Numbered from the stretch's first letter, positions 8,574-20,595 are shown. The stretch: DNA of 64,000 bases from Mycobacterium sp. 852013-51886_SCH5428379 (GCF_001665575.1 NZ_LZSU01000011.1:62001-126000), one strand, 5' to 3'. The notes: generated by a model not told the origin, from the sequence alone. Numbers and translations: made by a program.

Positions 8574-10214
8574 TCACTCCACCCCGATCAGCAGCGCGTC
8601 GCCACCGTGGCCGGTGTAATAGTCGACCAGTTCGGTGCCGGGGTGCTCGCGGTGCACGTGCCTACGCAACGCATCGCCCACCGCGGCGTCGACGCCGTCG
8701 CCGGTCAGCACTGTGACCAGGTCGCCGCCGGACAGCAGCAGCAGGTCGATCAGCCCGGCGGCCGCCGCGACCAGATCCGGGCCCACGATCACCACCTCGT
8801 CACCGGAGATGCCGAGCCCGTCGCCGGGGGCGCAGGAACCCGCCCACGTCAGTGCCTCCTCGGTCGCGACCCGGACCGTGCCGTGCCGGGCCGACGCGGC
8901 GGCGCGGGCCATTGTGTAGCCGTCGTCGACGGGGGCGCGCCCCGGATCGTGCACGGCCAGCGCGGCCAGCCCCTGCACCATCGACCCGGCCGGCACCGGC
9001 ACCACGTCGATGCCCAGACCGGTAGCCGCCGTGCAGGCCGCGACGAGTTCCTCGGCGGGGACGTAACCGTTGGGCAGCAGCAGTGCCTGCCCGGCCCCGG
9101 CGTCGACGAGCGCGCCGACGAGGTCCTTGGCGCTGACCTGCAGCGGCTGTTCCGGCCGGCGCAGGACGTGCGCGCCCTCACCGGCGAACAGTTCGGCGGC
9201 GCCCGTACCGTCGACCACCGCCAGCACCGCCCGCTGCCGGCTCCATCCGCCGTGCGAACCCGCCTTGGCACCGGTCAACGCGGTGATCTGGATCCGGCTG
9301 GGGGTGCCGACGTCGAGCGCGGCCTCCACGGCGGCGCCCGCGTCGTCGGCGTGGACGTGCACCGAGTAGCGGCCCGGCTGCCCCGACGCGGACGCCGCGA
9401 TGACCACGGAATCCCCGAGCCGTTCGAGCCGGCCGCGCAGAATCTGCATCCCGTCGGCGCCGCACCGGCTCAGGAGGTACATCACCTCGTACTGCGGCGG
9501 CCCCGAGACGGTCGCATCCGGTGTCCGGGCGGTGGGGGCCGCCGGATAGGTCTCCCGGGTGACGGTGGTTCCCGTCAGCAGGCGGTCGAGAGCGTCCAGC
9601 AGGACCAGCAGTCCGCGCCCGCCGGCGTCCACCACGCCGGCGTCGGCGAGGACGTCGAGCTGGGCGGGGGTCTCGTCGAGCGCCTTGGCCGCCGCATCGG
9701 TGGCCGCCCGGACGACGACAGCCAGGTCGTCACCGTCCAGCGCGGCCTGCGCGGCCTGCGCCGCCGCGCCGAGCACGGACACGATGGTGCCGGTGACCAG
9801 TTCACCGAGTGCGGAGGTCGCGAGGTCGACCCCGCGGTGCAGAGCGGCGGCGAACACGGCGGCGTCGACCGCGTCGAGGGTGCCGCCGCGCGCGGCGGCC
9901 GCGGACACCGTCTCCTCCGCCAGCCCGCGCAGGATCTGCGACAGGATCACCCCGGAATTGCCCCGCGCGCCGTGCAGGGCGCCTCGGGCCAGCGCCGATG
10001 CGACGGCCGCGACGTCACCGGCGCAGGTGTCCGGCAACCCGCCGGCCTCCACCCGGGCCGCGCGCATGGTGAACAACATGTTGGTGCCGGTGTCGGCGTC
10101 GGCGACCGGGAAGACGTTCAGCCCGTTGATCTCCTCGGTGTGGGTGATCAGGTCCTCGACCGCGGCGTGCGCCCAGCTGCGCAACGTGGCAGCGTCGAGT
10201 GGCCGAGCCGACAT
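8574..10214 (-). CDS. DAK2/FakA-type kinase-like protein
   Basis: A 546-residue protein. The N-terminal DhaL/DAK2 domain has the Mg-ADP-binding ADADTGTNM loop (about residues 38-46) and an [13 protein letters not shown] segment; the C-terminal part matches the FakA/YloV family. In Firmicutes, FakA phosphorylates fatty acids bound to a FakB partner. No fakB gene lies in this window, so the acceptor is unknown. In M. tuberculosis, as I recall, the region is annotated as two genes (Rv2974c/Rv2975c); here it is one intact frame. It lies directly upstream of recG with a 1-base gap, so the two are co-transcribed. It is divergent from rpmB. Confidence 0.85.
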   Translation of the reverse strand: MSARPLDAATLRSWAHAAVEDLITHTEEINGLNVFPVADADTGTNMLFTMRAARVEAGGLPDTCAGDVAAVASALARGALHGARGNSGVILSQILRGLAEETVSAAAARGGTLDAVDAAVFAAALHRGVDLATSALGELVTGTIVSVLGAAAQAAQAALDGDDLAVVVRAATDAAAKALDETPAQLDVLADAGVVDAGGRGLLVLLDALDRLLTGTTVTRETYPAAPTARTPDATVSGPPQYEVMYLLSRCGADGMQILRGRLERLGDSVVIAASASGQPGRYSVHVHADDAGAAVEAALDVGTPSRIQITALTGAKAGSHGGWSRQRAVLAVVDGTGAAELFAGEGAHVLRRPEQPLQVSAKDLVGALVDAGAGQALLLPNGYVPAEELVAACTAATGLGIDVVPVPAGSMVQGLAALAVHDPGRAPVDDGYTMARAAASARHGTVRVATEEALTWAGSCAPGDGLGISGDEVVIVGPDLVAAAAGLIDLLLLSGGDLVTVLTGDGVDAAVGDALRRHVHREHPGTELVDYYTGHGGDALLIGVE

Positions 10215-10331
10215 CCCACCTCCTGCGCAACAGCCCCGGTCGTGCGGGCCAGCCTAGCCACCCGCGCGGACATCGCCGCGGCGCGGACCTCGGGGCTGTG
10301 GATGGTGTGGCACCGATGCAACCGGGGCGTT

Positions 10332-10360
10332 TTGGCTTATCCCCGGGCGGTCGGTATTCT
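10332..10360 (+). promoter_or_regulatory. Likely SigA-type promoter of rpmB
   Basis: TTGGCT (10332-10337) and TATTCT (10355-10360) are separated by 17 bases and lie about 80 bases ahead of the rpmB ATG. Both hexamers are close to the mycobacterial SigA consensus. Nothing experimental supports it. Confidence 0.5.
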
Positions 10361-10439
10361 GATCAGGTTGTCGGGTCCGCCCGCGCCCCTCGCGGTGCGA
10401 AGGCCCGGACCCCCAAGTACTGATTCGAGGAGTTCTCAT

Positions 10440-10634
10440 ATGGCTGCCGTGTGCGATGTCTGCGGAAAGGGCCCCGGCTTCGGCAAGTCGGTGTCGCACT
10501 CCCATCGCCGGACCAGCCGTCGGTGGAACCCGAACATCCAGAGCGTGCGCACCGCGACGGCTCCGGGCGCCAACAAGAAGCGCGTCAACGTGTGCACCTC
10601 GTGCCTCAAGGCCGGCAAGGTCGCCCGCGGCTGA
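10440..10634 (+). CDS. rpmB: 50S ribosomal protein L28 (zinc-ribbon form)
   Basis: A 64-residue L28 with two CxxC pairs (CDVC near residue 5, CTSC near residue 55). This is the zinc-binding C+ form, which mycobacteria replace by a cysteine-free paralogue under zinc starvation. The [16 protein letters not shown] segment is the L28 signature. A GAGGAG ribosome site sits 8 bases before the ATG. It is a structural protein of the large subunit. It lies between the kinase/recG operon (divergent) and ung (convergent, 7 bases apart). Confidence 0.96.
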   Translation: MAAVCDVCGKGPGFGKSVSHSHRRTSRRWNPNIQSVRTATAPGANKKRVNVCTSCLKAGKVARG

Positions 10635-10641
10635 GTCGCCG

Positions 10642-11325
10642 CTAGGGCAACCGCCAGTCGATGGGGTCCGCCCCCATCTCCTGCAGGAGTTCGTTGGCGC
10701 GGCTGAACGGCCGCGACCCGAAGAATCCCCGTGACGCTGACAGCGGTGACGGGTGGGGCGATTCGATCGCCATACATGTCGTGCCGGTCAGCATCGGCTT
10801 CAGCGTCGACGCATCGCGTCCCCACAGCACGGCCACCATCGGCTGATCCCTGGCCACCAGCGCTCTGATGGCGCATTCGGTGACCGCCTCCCAACCCTTC
10901 CCACGGTGCGAGGCCGGCGTGCCCGGACGCACCGTGAGCACCCTGTTGAGCAGCAGCACACCGCGCTCCGCCCACGGGCTCAGATCGCCGGTGCTGGGCT
11001 GTGGATGGCCCAGATCAGCGGCGTACTCGGTGAAGATGTTGGCCAGGCTCCGCGGCAACGGCCGGACCTCGGGCGCCACGGAGAAGCTCAGCCCGACCGC
11101 GTGCCCCGGCGTCGGATACGGATCCTGGCCGACGATCAGCACCCGCACCTGCTCGAACGGGAACGTGAACGCCCGCAGCACGTTCGGTCCCGCGGGCAGA
11201 TACCGCTGTCCCCCGGCGATCTCCGCGCGCAGGAACTCCCCCATCCGCGTCACCTGATCCTGTACGGGAGCCAGGGCTTTCGCCCATCCGGGTTCGACGA
11301 GGTCCTCCAGAGCGCGTGCGGTCAC
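10642..11325 (-). CDS. ung: Uracil-DNA glycosylase (family 1)
   Basis: A 227-residue family-1 UDG that removes uracil from DNA. It has the water-activating [11 protein letters not shown] motif (catalytic Asp), LLLNRVLTV, and the C-terminal DNA-intercalation loop [10 protein letters not shown] with catalytic His. The GTG at 11325 is chosen because it gives the length I recall for M. tuberculosis Ung and the conserved [13 protein letters not shown] start. The frame is open to 11598, but the upstream part translates the 33-base repeat ([10 protein letters not shown] units) and is not protein-like. Confidence 0.96.
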   Translation of the reverse strand: MTARALEDLVEPGWAKALAPVQDQVTRMGEFLRAEIAGGQRYLPAGPNVLRAFTFPFEQVRVLIVGQDPYPTPGHAVGLSFSVAPEVRPLPRSLANIFTEYAADLGHPQPSTGDLSPWAERGVLLLNRVLTVRPGTPASHRGKGWEAVTECAIRALVARDQPMVAVLWGRDASTLKPMLTGTTCMAIESPHPSPLSASRGFFGSRPFSRANELLQEMGADPIDWRLP

Positions 11326-11340
11326 GGGAAGCCAACTTAT

Positions 11341-11431
11341 CGGGCGAGCGAAGCGACGGGGAATCGGGCAATTCGGGCGAGCGAAGCGACGGGGAATCGG
11401 GCAATTCGGGCGAGCGAAGCGACGGGGAATC
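11341..11431. repeat. 33-base tandem repeat, 2.8 copies (ung-thiL gap)
   Basis: Two identical 33-base units (11341-11373, 11374-11406) and a 25-base partial third (11407-11431). Each begins CGGGCGAGCGAAGCGACGGG. The copies seem identical over the shared length, which suggests recent expansion and a variable-number locus. The unit belongs with other GAGCGNAGCGA elements in this window (34027 and 55610). Confidence 0.9.
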
Positions 11432-11452
11432 AAGCAGGTGCCGACGATCGGC

Positions 11453-12409
11453 TCAGTACGACTGCCAACCCCGTTCGCCGGCCCAGTCGGCGCCGTCGAC
11501 GAACACCTGCGGTGACCCCGTGAGCACCCGTCCGATGACGCGCCATCCCACCGGCGGATCCCCGGGGAACGTGGCGACCAGGGCGTGGTCCTCGCCACCG
11601 CCGAGGATCCACTGCCACGGATCGGCGCCCACTGCGGCCGCGGCGGCGGTCAGCGCGCGGTGCTCGGCGCCGAGCAGGTCGCGTGAGACGTCGATCGTGC
11701 AGTTCGACGCCGTCGCGAGGTGCGTTAGATCCGCGAGCAACCCGTCGGAGACGTCGGTCATGGCGGTCGCGCCGGTGTCCGCGGCGACCCGGCCCTGACC
11801 GTAGGGCGGCCGGGGCACCAGGTGGACCCGGCGCAGCGTGTCGAACCCCCCGACGTCCTCCTGCCACAGCCGGTAACCGGCGGCGGAATGGCCCAGATCA
11901 CCGGCCACCGCGACGACATCGCCGGGGCGGGCGCCACCCCGGCAGACCGGCGACCGGCCCGCGAGATCCCCGAGGACGGTGACCGAGACCACCCACTGCG
12001 GGGCGTTGACCATGTCGCCGCCGGCGATACCCGCGCCCATCGCCCCCGCCTCCGCCCACAATCCGTCCGACAGCGCCGTCGCCGCCGCCACCGGGGTGTC
12101 GGCGGGAGCGCCGAAACCGACCACGAAACCCGTCGCGACCGCCCCCATGGCCTCGATGTCCGCGGCGTTCTGGGCGATCGCCTTGCGGCCGACGTCGTAC
12201 GGGGTGGACCAGTCCAGCCGGAAATGCCTGCCCTCGACGAGCATGTCGGTGGAGACCACGACGCGACCGTCAGGGGTGGTCAGGACCGCACCGTCGTCGC
12301 CGGGTCCGACGGTGACCGCAGCCGGTTGGCGCCTGCCGCGCACCACCTCGTCGATCACCGAGAATTCGCCCGCCTCCGCCAGCGTGCGGGAGTCTTCGTC
12401 CGGCGCCAT
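11453..12409 (-). CDS. thiL: Thiamine-monophosphate kinase
   Basis: A 318-residue ThiL, which phosphorylates thiamine phosphate to thiamine diphosphate. The AIR-synthase fold motifs are present: GPGDDGAVL (Mg-ATP), [51 protein letters not shown] and [12 protein letters not shown] 12409 has a strong GGAGGTGAC ribosome site in front; the open frame upstream to 12589 is antisense to the next gene. It probably follows the same direction as ung but is separated from it by the tandem repeat. Confidence 0.95.
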   Translation of the reverse strand: MAPDEDSRTLAEAGEFSVIDEVVRGRRQPAAVTVGPGDDGAVLTTPDGRVVVSTDMLVEGRHFRLDWSTPYDVGRKAIAQNAADIEAMGAVATGFVVGFGAPADTPVAAATALSDGLWAEAGAMGAGIAGGDMVNAPQWVVSVTVLGDLAGRSPVCRGGARPGDVVAVAGDLGHSAAGYRLWQEDVGGFDTLRRVHLVPRPPYGQGRVAADTGATAMTDVSDGLLADLTHLATASNCTIDVSRDLLGAEHRALTAAAAAVGADPWQWILGGGEDHALVATFPGDPPVGWRVIGRVLTGSPQVFVDGADWAGERGWQSY

Positions 12410-12485
12410 GTCACCTCCACCGGTAGTTTTGGTTCCCCTGGCCCTGTGGGCAGAGTCTATGAGGCGCGACGGGAGGCGAGGACGG

Positions 12486-12728
12486 GTGGCCGAGGCATTC
12501 ATGCTGATCCAGACCGAGGTGGGCCGCGCCGAGGTGGTGGCCGCGCGGCTGGCCGAGCTGCCCGGCGTGCTGTCGGCCGAGTACGTCACCGGGCCCTACG
12601 ACGTCGTCGTGCGGATCGGCGGACAGTCCCTGGAGGAGCTGCGGTCGGGCGTGGTGCCGCACGTCCAGCAGGTCGCCGGTGTGACGCGGACGTTGACCTG
12701 CCCCATCGCCGCGGAAGCGCACCCATAG
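12486..12728 (+). CDS. Stand-alone Lrp/AsnC ligand-binding (RAM) domain protein
   Basis: An 80-residue protein that is only the C-terminal alpha/beta RAM domain of Lrp/AsnC regulators (AFMLIQTEVGRAE, then LPGVLSAEYVTGPYDVVVRI). There is no HTH before it. Such stand-alone domains form dimers or decamers and bind amino acids; some act by joining full-length Lrp proteins. The GTG start at 12486 fits the domain boundary; the frame upstream to 11979 is antisense to thiL. It is divergent from thiL and 9 bases before the DUF3515 gene, so probably co-transcribed with it. Confidence 0.85.
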   Translation: MAEAFMLIQTEVGRAEVVAARLAELPGVLSAEYVTGPYDVVVRIGGQSLEELRSGVVPHVQQVAGVTRTLTCPIAAEAHP

Positions 12729-12737
12729 AGTTGCCGG

Positions 12738-13310
12738 GTGACCACCGAACCGCGCGACGGGCCGCCGCGAGCGCTGATGATCGCGGCCATCCTGGTCGCG
12801 GTCGCCTCGCTGGTGGTGGTGCTGGGGATCGCCGCGGTGCGTCAGGGGCAGCCCGATCAGGAGCCGGTGGCGATCGCCGCGGTGCCCGCGCCGCAGGCCG
12901 ATGGCCCGGAATGCCGGTCACTGCTCGCCGCGGTGCCCGAGATGCTCGGAGACTTCAAGCGCGCCCCGACCGCCGAACCGACGCCGGCCGGCGCCGCGGC
13001 TTGGCACGCAGGCCCCGACACCGAGGCGATCATCCTGCGGTGCGGCCTGGACCGTCCGGTCGACTTCGTGGTCGGTGTGCCGCTGCAGGTGGTGGACGCC
13101 GTGCAGTGGTTCCGCGTGGGTGAGGAGGCGGCGCCGGGCAGCCGGCCCGAACCCGAGCAGACCCGCAGCACCTGGTACGCCGTCGACCGGCCGGTGTACA
13201 TCGCGCTCACGCTGCCGCAACAGTCCGGCCCGACCCCCATCCAGGTCCTGTCGCGGATCGTGAGCGAGACCCTGCCCGCTCAGCCACTGGACCCGGGTCC
13301 GCCGCGCTGA
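12738..13310 (+). CDS. DUF3515 membrane-anchored protein (Rv2980-like)
   Basis: A 190-residue protein with a short cytoplasmic tail, one transmembrane helix (about residues 12-35, ALMIAAILVAVASLVVVLGI) and an extracytoplasmic domain. Two cysteines (PECRSLL, LRCGLD) and the Trp-rich AVQWFRVGE and STWYAVDRPVYIALTLP segments match the actinobacterial DUF3515 family. Function unknown. The start is GTG 12738. It converges on ddlA with 51 bases between. Confidence 0.85.
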   Translation: MTTEPRDGPPRALMIAAILVAVASLVVVLGIAAVRQGQPDQEPVAIAAVPAPQADGPECRSLLAAVPEMLGDFKRAPTAEPTPAGAAAWHAGPDTEAIILRCGLDRPVDFVVGVPLQVVDAVQWFRVGEEAAPGSRPEPEQTRSTWYAVDRPVYIALTLPQQSGPTPIQVLSRIVSETLPAQPLDPGPPR

Positions 13311-13361
13311 CGCAACTTCATGGCGCTGCTCCTCAGCGGCTCGTCCCTCACCCCATCGTCG

Positions 13362-14477
13362 TCAGCGCAGCCCGGTGCCCCTGGCCATCGCGGTGTCCAC
13401 CATGGCGGCGAGCAGCGTCGGATAGTCCACGCCCCCGGCAGCCCACATCCGCGGATACATGGAGATCGTGGTGAACCCCGGCATCGTGTTGATCTCGTTG
13501 ATCACGGGTCCGTCGTCGGTGAGGAAGAAGTCCACGCGGGCCAGCCCCTGGCAGTCGATGGCGCGGAACGCCCGGATCGCGAGCCGGCGGATCTCCTCGG
13601 CGACGTCATCCTCGATCTTGGCGGGCACGTCGAGTTCCGCACCCTCCTCCAGATATTTGGTGGAGAAGTCGTAGAAGCCGTCCTCGCGGCCGCGCACCCC
13701 GGCGACCCGGATCTCGCCCACGGTGCTGGCGTCGATTCGGCCGTCCGGATACTCCAGGACACCGCATTCGAGTTCTCTGCCGGGGACGGCGGCTTCGACG
13801 ATGACCTTGGGATCATGGCGGCGGGCCAGCTCGATGGCGGCGGGCAGCTCGTCCCACGACGCGACGCGACTGACACCGATCGAGGAGCCGCCGCGCGCCG
13901 GTTTGACGAACACCGGCAGCCCGAGCCGCTCCCGGGCGTCGAGGTCGACCGTGGACTGACCGGGGCGCAACACCACCTGATCGCCGATCGGCAGGCCCTC
14001 GGCAGCGAGCAGCTTCTTGGTGAACTCCTTGTCCATCCCGGCGGCACTGGCCAGGACGCCGGCGCCGACGTACGGCACCCCGGCCAGTTCCAGCAGACCC
14101 TGGATGGTGCCGTCCTCCCCGTAGGGGCCGTGCAGGACGGGGAACACGACGTCCACCGAGGCCAGGATGTCACCGGCGGCGCTCGGCTCCAGCGAGACGA
14201 GCTCCCCCTTGCGGCCGGGGTCGGCGGGCAGCGCCAGCGCGGCGCCCGACGCGGCGCCGACCTCGGGCAGCCTGCCGTCGGAAATGGCCAGGGTGTCCGG
14301 ATCGCCGTCGGTCAGCACCCACGAACCCCCGGGCGTGATACCGACGGCGACGACCTCGAACCGCTCTGGGTCCAGATTGCGCAGGATGCTGCCTGCCGAG
14401 ACGCAGGAGATGGCGTGTTCGGAGCTGCGCCCGCCATAGACGACGGCAACGCGGGTGCGCTGGTTGCGGGCGGTCAC
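13362..14477 (-). CDS. ddlA: D-alanine--D-alanine ligase
   Basis: A 371-residue ATP-grasp ligase that joins two D-Ala for peptidoglycan; it is a target of D-cycloserine. It shows [15 protein letters not shown] at the N-terminus, [13 protein letters not shown], the [14 protein letters not shown] nucleotide loop, and the C-terminal metal site [20 protein letters not shown]. Start GTG 14477, after which [16 protein letters not shown] reads directly. It is on the same strand as the PLP enzyme and gpsA upstream, 46 bases after the former. Confidence 0.97.
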   Translation of the reverse strand: MTARNQRTRVAVVYGGRSSEHAISCVSAGSILRNLDPERFEVVAVGITPGGSWVLTDGDPDTLAISDGRLPEVGAASGAALALPADPGRKGELVSLEPSAAGDILASVDVVFPVLHGPYGEDGTIQGLLELAGVPYVGAGVLASAAGMDKEFTKKLLAAEGLPIGDQVVLRPGQSTVDLDARERLGLPVFVKPARGGSSIGVSRVASWDELPAAIELARRHDPKVIVEAAVPGRELECGVLEYPDGRIDASTVGEIRVAGVRGREDGFYDFSTKYLEEGAELDVPAKIEDDVAEEIRRLAIRAFRAIDCQGLARVDFFLTDDGPVINEINTMPGFTTISMYPRMWAAGGVDYPTLLAAMVDTAMARGTGLR

Positions 14478-14523
14478 AATCTGGAGAGGCTACCGTCCCG
14501 GCCGCGCCGGGCACGATTCGATA

Positions 14524-15627
14524 TCAGCCCAACGCGGCGCCGAGGTCGGCGATCAGATCGTCGGTGTCCTCGATGCCCAGCGAGATGCGGGCGAAGCCGG
14601 CCGGAACCGGATCACCCCAGCGGGCCCGGCGGTCGACCGAGGTGTGGATGCCGCCGAAGCTGGTCGCGGCCACGAGCAGCGCGCTGCGCTCCACGAGGGT
14701 GTGTACCGCCGCCGCGTCGGCCAACTCGAACGACACCAGGCCGCCGAACCGCTTCATCTGCCGGGACGCGACCGGATGGGCCGGGTCTTCGGGGAGCCCG
14801 GGATAGCGCACGGCACGCACCGCGGGGTGTCCGCGGAGCAGCATCGCCACGGCCTGGGCGTTGTGGCACTGCCGGTCGAACCGCAGTCCGGCGCTGCCGA
14901 GGCTGCGCAGCACCAGCCACGCCTCGAACGGACCGAGGATCGCGCCGGCGAGCAGGCGGTCACGTTCGATCGCGGCCATCATGTCGGGCTGACTGCCCGC
15001 GACGTAGCCGGCGATCAGGTCGCTGTGCCCCGAGAGCGCCTTGGTGGCGCTGGCCACCACCAGATCGGCGCCCAGGGACAGGGGTTGCTGGCCGAGCGGG
15101 GTCGCGGTCGTGTTGTCGACCACCAGGACCGCGCTGCGGCTGCGGCAGCTCATCGCGAGGTGATGCAGGTCGACTACGTCGAGCCCGGGGTTGGCCGGCG
15201 TCTCGGCCAGCACCACGTCGGCGGTCTCCGCGGCCGCGCACATGTCGGCGGCCGCTGCTTCGATGACGGTGACGCCAAGCGGCGCAAGGTATTCCGCGGC
15301 GTAGCGGCGCACCTGGTAGTAGCCGTCGGCCGGCACCACCAGTCGGGCGCCCGGCCGCACGAGCACCCGCAGCGCAGAGGTGATGGCCGCCATCCCCGAG
15401 GCGAACGTCAGCGCGGCCGTCGCGCCCTCGAGTTCTGCCAGCGCCGCCTCCAGCCGCCGCCAGGTCGGATTGGAGCTGCGGCCGTAGGTGTCGAGGGCTT
15501 CGGACTCGGCGGCCGATAGGTGGTAGGCCGACACCGGCACCGGCGGGGTGGACACCGGCTCTCCGGGAACTGCCTGCGCCGCAACGGCTTTGACGCTGCG
15601 GGTGGAATCGCCGAAGGTGCCCTCCAT
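14524..15627 (-). CDS. Cys/Met-metabolism PLP-dependent enzyme (cystathionine gamma-lyase type)
   Basis: A 367-residue fold-type I PLP enzyme. TFASGMAAI binds the phosphate, VVDNTTATP supplies the Asp that contacts the pyridine nitrogen, and SATKALSGHSD holds the Schiff-base Lys. The family includes cystathionine gamma-lyase, beta-lyase and gamma-synthase; sequence alone does not separate them. ATG 15627 is preferred because GGAG sits 8 bases ahead of it; the GTG at 15636, which overlaps the gpsA stop, has no ribosome site. It lies between gpsA and ddlA, which I recall as neighbours in M. tuberculosis. Confidence 0.85.
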   Translation of the reverse strand: MEGTFGDSTRSVKAVAAQAVPGEPVSTPPVPVSAYHLSAAESEALDTYGRSSNPTWRRLEAALAELEGATAALTFASGMAAITSALRVLVRPGARLVVPADGYYQVRRYAAEYLAPLGVTVIEAAAADMCAAAETADVVLAETPANPGLDVVDLHHLAMSCRSRSAVLVVDNTTATPLGQQPLSLGADLVVASATKALSGHSDLIAGYVAGSQPDMMAAIERDRLLAGAILGPFEAWLVLRSLGSAGLRFDRQCHNAQAVAMLLRGHPAVRAVRYPGLPEDPAHPVASRQMKRFGGLVSFELADAAAVHTLVERSALLVAATSFGGIHTSVDRRARWGDPVPAGFARISLGIEDTDDLIADLGAALG

Positions 15628-15632
15628 ACCGG

Positions 15633-17354
<1,722 letters not shown>

Positions 17355-17407
17355 ACAACTGCTGAACGAGGTAGCCGGACGTCGCGACCATAGGGAAGGA
17401 TCACCCC

Positions 17408-19579
17408 ATGACCGAAGCCGAGGCCGAGCTCCGCACGCAGGACGGCGAACCCCAGCCTGCCGAATCTGCGGCCGAGGTGCCGCCTGCCGCACCCCCCGCG
17501 CTGACGTCCCCCGCGATCGACAACGCCCTGCCCGACGACCGGTATCTCAACCGGGAACTGAGCTGGCTGGACTTCAACGCCCGGGTGCTGGCGCTGGCCG
17601 CGGACACCTCGCTGCCGCTGCTGGAGCGGGCGAAGTTCCTGGCGATCTTCGCCTCCAACCTCGACGAGTTCTACATGGTGCGCGTCGCGGGTCTCAAGCG
17701 CCGCGACGAGATGGGGCTGTCGGTGCGCTCGGCCGACGGCCTGTCGCCCCGTGAGCAGTTGCGCCGCATCAGCGAACGCACCCAGCAGATCGCCTCCCGC
17801 CACGCCCGCGTGTTCCTGGACTCGGTGCGGCCCGCGCTCGCCGACGAGGGCATCGTGATCGTCACCTGGGCCCAACTCGACGACGCCGAACGCGCCGCGC
17901 TGTCCACCTACTTCCACGAGCAGGTGTTCCCGGTGCTGACCCCGTTGGCAGTCGATCCGGCCCACCCGTTCCCGTTCGTCAGCGGCCTGTCGCTCAACCT
18001 CGCCATCATGGTCAAACAGCCCGACGACGGCGGTCAGCACTTCGCCCGGATCAAGGTGCCCGACAACGTCGACCGGTTCGTCCTGCTCGGTCAGCGCACC
18101 GGCACCTCCGGTGAGGCGCGGTTCCTACCCATGGAGGAGTTGATCGCCGCCTTCCTGCCGGTGCTGTTCCCCGGGCTGGAGATCGTGGAGCATCACGCGT
18201 TCCGCATCACCCGCAACGCCGACTTCGAAGTCGAGGAGGACCGGGACGAGGATCTGCTGCAGGCGCTGGAACGCGAACTGGCGCGCAGGCGGTTCGGTTC
18301 CCCGGTGCGCCTCGAGGTCTCCGACGACATGACCGAGAGCATGCTCGAGTTGCTGCTCCGGGAACTCGACGTCAATCCCGGCGATGTCGTAGAGGTGCCC
18401 GGGCTGCTGGACCTGTCGGCGCTGTGGCAGATCTACGACGTCGACCGTCCCGCGCTGAAGGACCGGCCGTTCGTGCCCGCCACCCCGCCGGCGTTCGGGG
18501 AGCGCGAGACACCCAAGAGCATCTTCGCCACACTGCGCGACGGCGACGTGCTGGTGCACCATCCGTACGACTCGTTCTCGACGACGGTGCAGCGCTTCAT
18601 CGAGCAGGCCGCCGCCGATCCGAACGTGTTGGCGATCAAGCAGACCCTGTACCGGACCTCCGGCGACTCCCCGATCGTCAACGCGCTCATCGACGCCGCC
18701 GCGGCAGGTAAGCAGGTGGTGGCGCTGGTGGAGATCAAGGCCCGCTTCGACGAACAGGCCAACATCAAGTGGGCGCGGGCACTGGAGCGTGCGGGTGTGC
18801 ACGTGGTGTACGGGTTGATCGGTCTCAAGACCCACTGCAAGACCGCACTCGTGGTGCGCCGCGAGGGTTCGATGATCCGGCGCTACTGCCACATCGGCAC
18901 CGGCAACTACAACCCGAAGACTGCCCGACTCTACGAGGACGTCGGGTTGCTGACCGCGGCGCCGGACATCGGGGCGGACCTGACCGATCTGTTCAACTCG
19001 CTGACCGGCTACTCGCGGAAGGTGTCCTACCGCAACCTGCTGGTGGCGCCGCACGGTGTGCGCCGGGGCATCATCGAGCGCATCGAACGGGAGGTCGCCG
19101 CGGCCCGCGACGGCGCCGAGGGCCGAATCCGCCTCAAGGCCAACGCATTGGTCGACGAGCAGGTGATCGACGCGCTCTACCGCGCCTCGCAGGCCGGGGT
19201 CAAGGTCGAGGTCGTGGTGCGGGGTATCTGCGCGCTGCGCCCGGGAGTTCCCGGTTTCTCCGACAACATCACGGTGCGCTCGATCCTGGGTCGGTTCCTC
19301 GAACACTCCCGGGTCATCCATTTCCGCGCGATCGACGAGTTCTGGATCGGCAGCGCCGACATGATGCACCGCAACCTCGACCGCCGCGTCGAAGTCATGG
19401 CGCAGGTGAAGGATCCGCGACTGACCGCACAGCTCAACGACGTCTTCGAGTCCGCCCTCGATCCCGCCACCCGGTGTTGGGAGCTGGGCGCCGACGGCCA
19501 TTGGACGGCGCTCCCGCTCGAGGGACAGACGGTCCGCGACCATCAGGTGTCGATGATGGATCGTCGCCGCCACCAGTGA
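17408..19579 (+). CDS. ppk1: Polyphosphate kinase 1
   Basis: A 723-residue PPK1 that reversibly builds polyphosphate from ATP. The N-terminal domain is recognised by [14 protein letters not shown]; the C-terminal phospholipase-D-like halves carry [19 protein letters not shown], the autophosphorylated His in [13 protein letters not shown], and [11 protein letters not shown] Pro/Ala-rich N-terminal tail of about 45 residues precedes the domain. GGGAAGG lies about 8 bases before the ATG. The mutT1 gene follows after 29 bases, in the same order as I recall for M. tuberculosis. Confidence 0.97.
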   Translation: MTEAEAELRTQDGEPQPAESAAEVPPAAPPALTSPAIDNALPDDRYLNRELSWLDFNARVLALAADTSLPLLERAKFLAIFASNLDEFYMVRVAGLKRRDEMGLSVRSADGLSPREQLRRISERTQQIASRHARVFLDSVRPALADEGIVIVTWAQLDDAERAALSTYFHEQVFPVLTPLAVDPAHPFPFVSGLSLNLAIMVKQPDDGGQHFARIKVPDNVDRFVLLGQRTGTSGEARFLPMEELIAAFLPVLFPGLEIVEHHAFRITRNADFEVEEDRDEDLLQALERELARRRFGSPVRLEVSDDMTESMLELLLRELDVNPGDVVEVPGLLDLSALWQIYDVDRPALKDRPFVPATPPAFGERETPKSIFATLRDGDVLVHHPYDSFSTTVQRFIEQAAADPNVLAIKQTLYRTSGDSPIVNALIDAAAAGKQVVALVEIKARFDEQANIKWARALERAGVHVVYGLIGLKTHCKTALVVRREGSMIRRYCHIGTGNYNPKTARLYEDVGLLTAAPDIGADLTDLFNSLTGYSRKVSYRNLLVAPHGVRRGIIERIEREVAAARDGAEGRIRLKANALVDEQVIDALYRASQAGVKVEVVVRGICALRPGVPGFSDNITVRSILGRFLEHSRVIHFRAIDEFWIGSADMMHRNLDRRVEVMAQVKDPRLTAQLNDVFESALDPATRCWELGADGHWTALPLEGQTVRDHQVSMMDRRRHQ

Positions 19580-19608
19580 CGGGGTTCCGTTCGTCAGCAG
19601 GAGTTGAG

Positions 19609-20535
19609 GTGTCCAAAGACAGTCCGGCGTCGCAGGGTGAGACCGTGCGGGCAGCGGGTGCGGTGCTGTGGCGGACCGGCCCTGACGGCGTCGAGGTGGC
19701 CGTCATCCACCGTCCGCGCTATGACGACTGGTCGTTGCCCAAGGGCAAGGTGGATCCGGGCGAGACCGAACCGGTGACCGCGGTGCGCGAGATCCACGAG
19801 GAGACCGGATACTCCTCCGCGTTGGGGCGACGGCTGCCGTCGGTGAGCTATCCACTCGGCGACGGACTGCAGAAGAAGGTCAAGTACTGGTCGGCGCGCG
19901 CACTCGACGGGGAGTTCACACCCAACGAGGAGGTCGACGAACTGCTGTGGCTGCCGGTTCCCGCGGCGATGAAGCGGGTGGGTTATCCGCACGACCGAAA
20001 GGTGCTGCGGCGATTCGCCAAAGCCCCGGCCGACACGCAGACGGTGCTGGTGGTCCGGCACGCGACCGCGGGCAGCAAATCCCGCTATCACGGCGACGAC
20101 CGCAAACGGCCGCTCGACCGCAACGGCCGCGCTCAGGCCGAATCCCTGGTGGGTCAGCTGCTGGCGTTCGGCGGCGACCGACTCTACGCGGCCGACCGCA
20201 CCCGGTGCGTGCAGACCATCGAACCGCTGGCCGAGGAACTCGGCGCCACCGTGCATCTGGAACCGGACCTCACCGAGGAGGCCTACGCCGACGACAAGAA
20301 GGCGGCGCGGAAACGGCTGCTGCAGATCGTCGCCGAGGCGGCCGATTCCGACGACACACCCGTCATCTGCTCACAGGGCAAGGTGATCCCCGACCTGATC
20401 GCCTGGTGGTGTGACCGCGACGGCGTCCGGCCGGACAAGTCCCGCAACCGCAAGGGTTCGACCTGGGTGCTGTCGCTGGCCGGTGGCCGGTTGATCGCCG
20501 CCGACCATCTGGCGAGCCCACTGGCGGTGCAGTAG
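19609..20535 (+). CDS. mutT1: 8-oxo-dGTP diphosphatase with histidine-phosphatase domain (MutT1)
   Basis: A 308-residue two-domain protein. The Nudix half has GKVDPGE followed by REIHEETG, a complete Nudix box; the second half is a phosphoglycerate-mutase-like domain starting [12 protein letters not shown]. tuberculosis MutT1 hydrolyses 8-oxo-(d)GTP to the diphosphate and also acts on diadenosine polyphosphates. The phosphatase motif here is RHA, whereas M. tuberculosis has RHG as I recall. GTG 19609 follows AGGAG by 5 bases. A strong terminator stands between it and convergent hupB. Confidence 0.93.
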   Translation: MSKDSPASQGETVRAAGAVLWRTGPDGVEVAVIHRPRYDDWSLPKGKVDPGETEPVTAVREIHEETGYSSALGRRLPSVSYPLGDGLQKKVKYWSARALDGEFTPNEEVDELLWLPVPAAMKRVGYPHDRKVLRRFAKAPADTQTVLVVRHATAGSKSRYHGDDRKRPLDRNGRAQAESLVGQLLAFGGDRLYAADRTRCVQTIEPLAEELGATVHLEPDLTEEAYADDKKAARKRLLQIVAEAADSDDTPVICSQGKVIPDLIAWWCDRDGVRPDKSRNRKGSTWVLSLAGGRLIAADHLASPLAVQ

Positions 20536-20549
20536 CCCGTAGACACACG

Positions 20550-20585
20550 AAAACCGCCGCGGGTCGGTCGACCCGCGGCGGTTTT
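20550..20585. terminator. Bidirectional intrinsic terminator between mutT1 and hupB
   Basis: A perfect 15-base inverted repeat (20550-20564 and 20571-20585) with a 6-base loop. The arms start with AAAA and end with TTTT, so a U-run follows the stem in both directions. It separates the convergent mutT1 and hupB genes. Confidence 0.95.
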
Positions 20586-20595
20586 CGAGTTGGAA

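Noticed and set aside
8484..10634. 716-codon frame ending at the rpmB stop
   Set aside because: Only the last 64 codons are rpmB. The rest is antisense to the DAK-type kinase.
11326..11598. N-terminal extension of ung through the 33-base repeat
   Set aside because: The extra 91 residues translate the repeat ([10 protein letters not shown] units) and are absent from Ung proteins; GTG 11325 gives the normal length.
13320..15266. 648-codon plus-strand frame
   Set aside because: Antisense to ddlA and the PLP enzyme; no recognisable domain.
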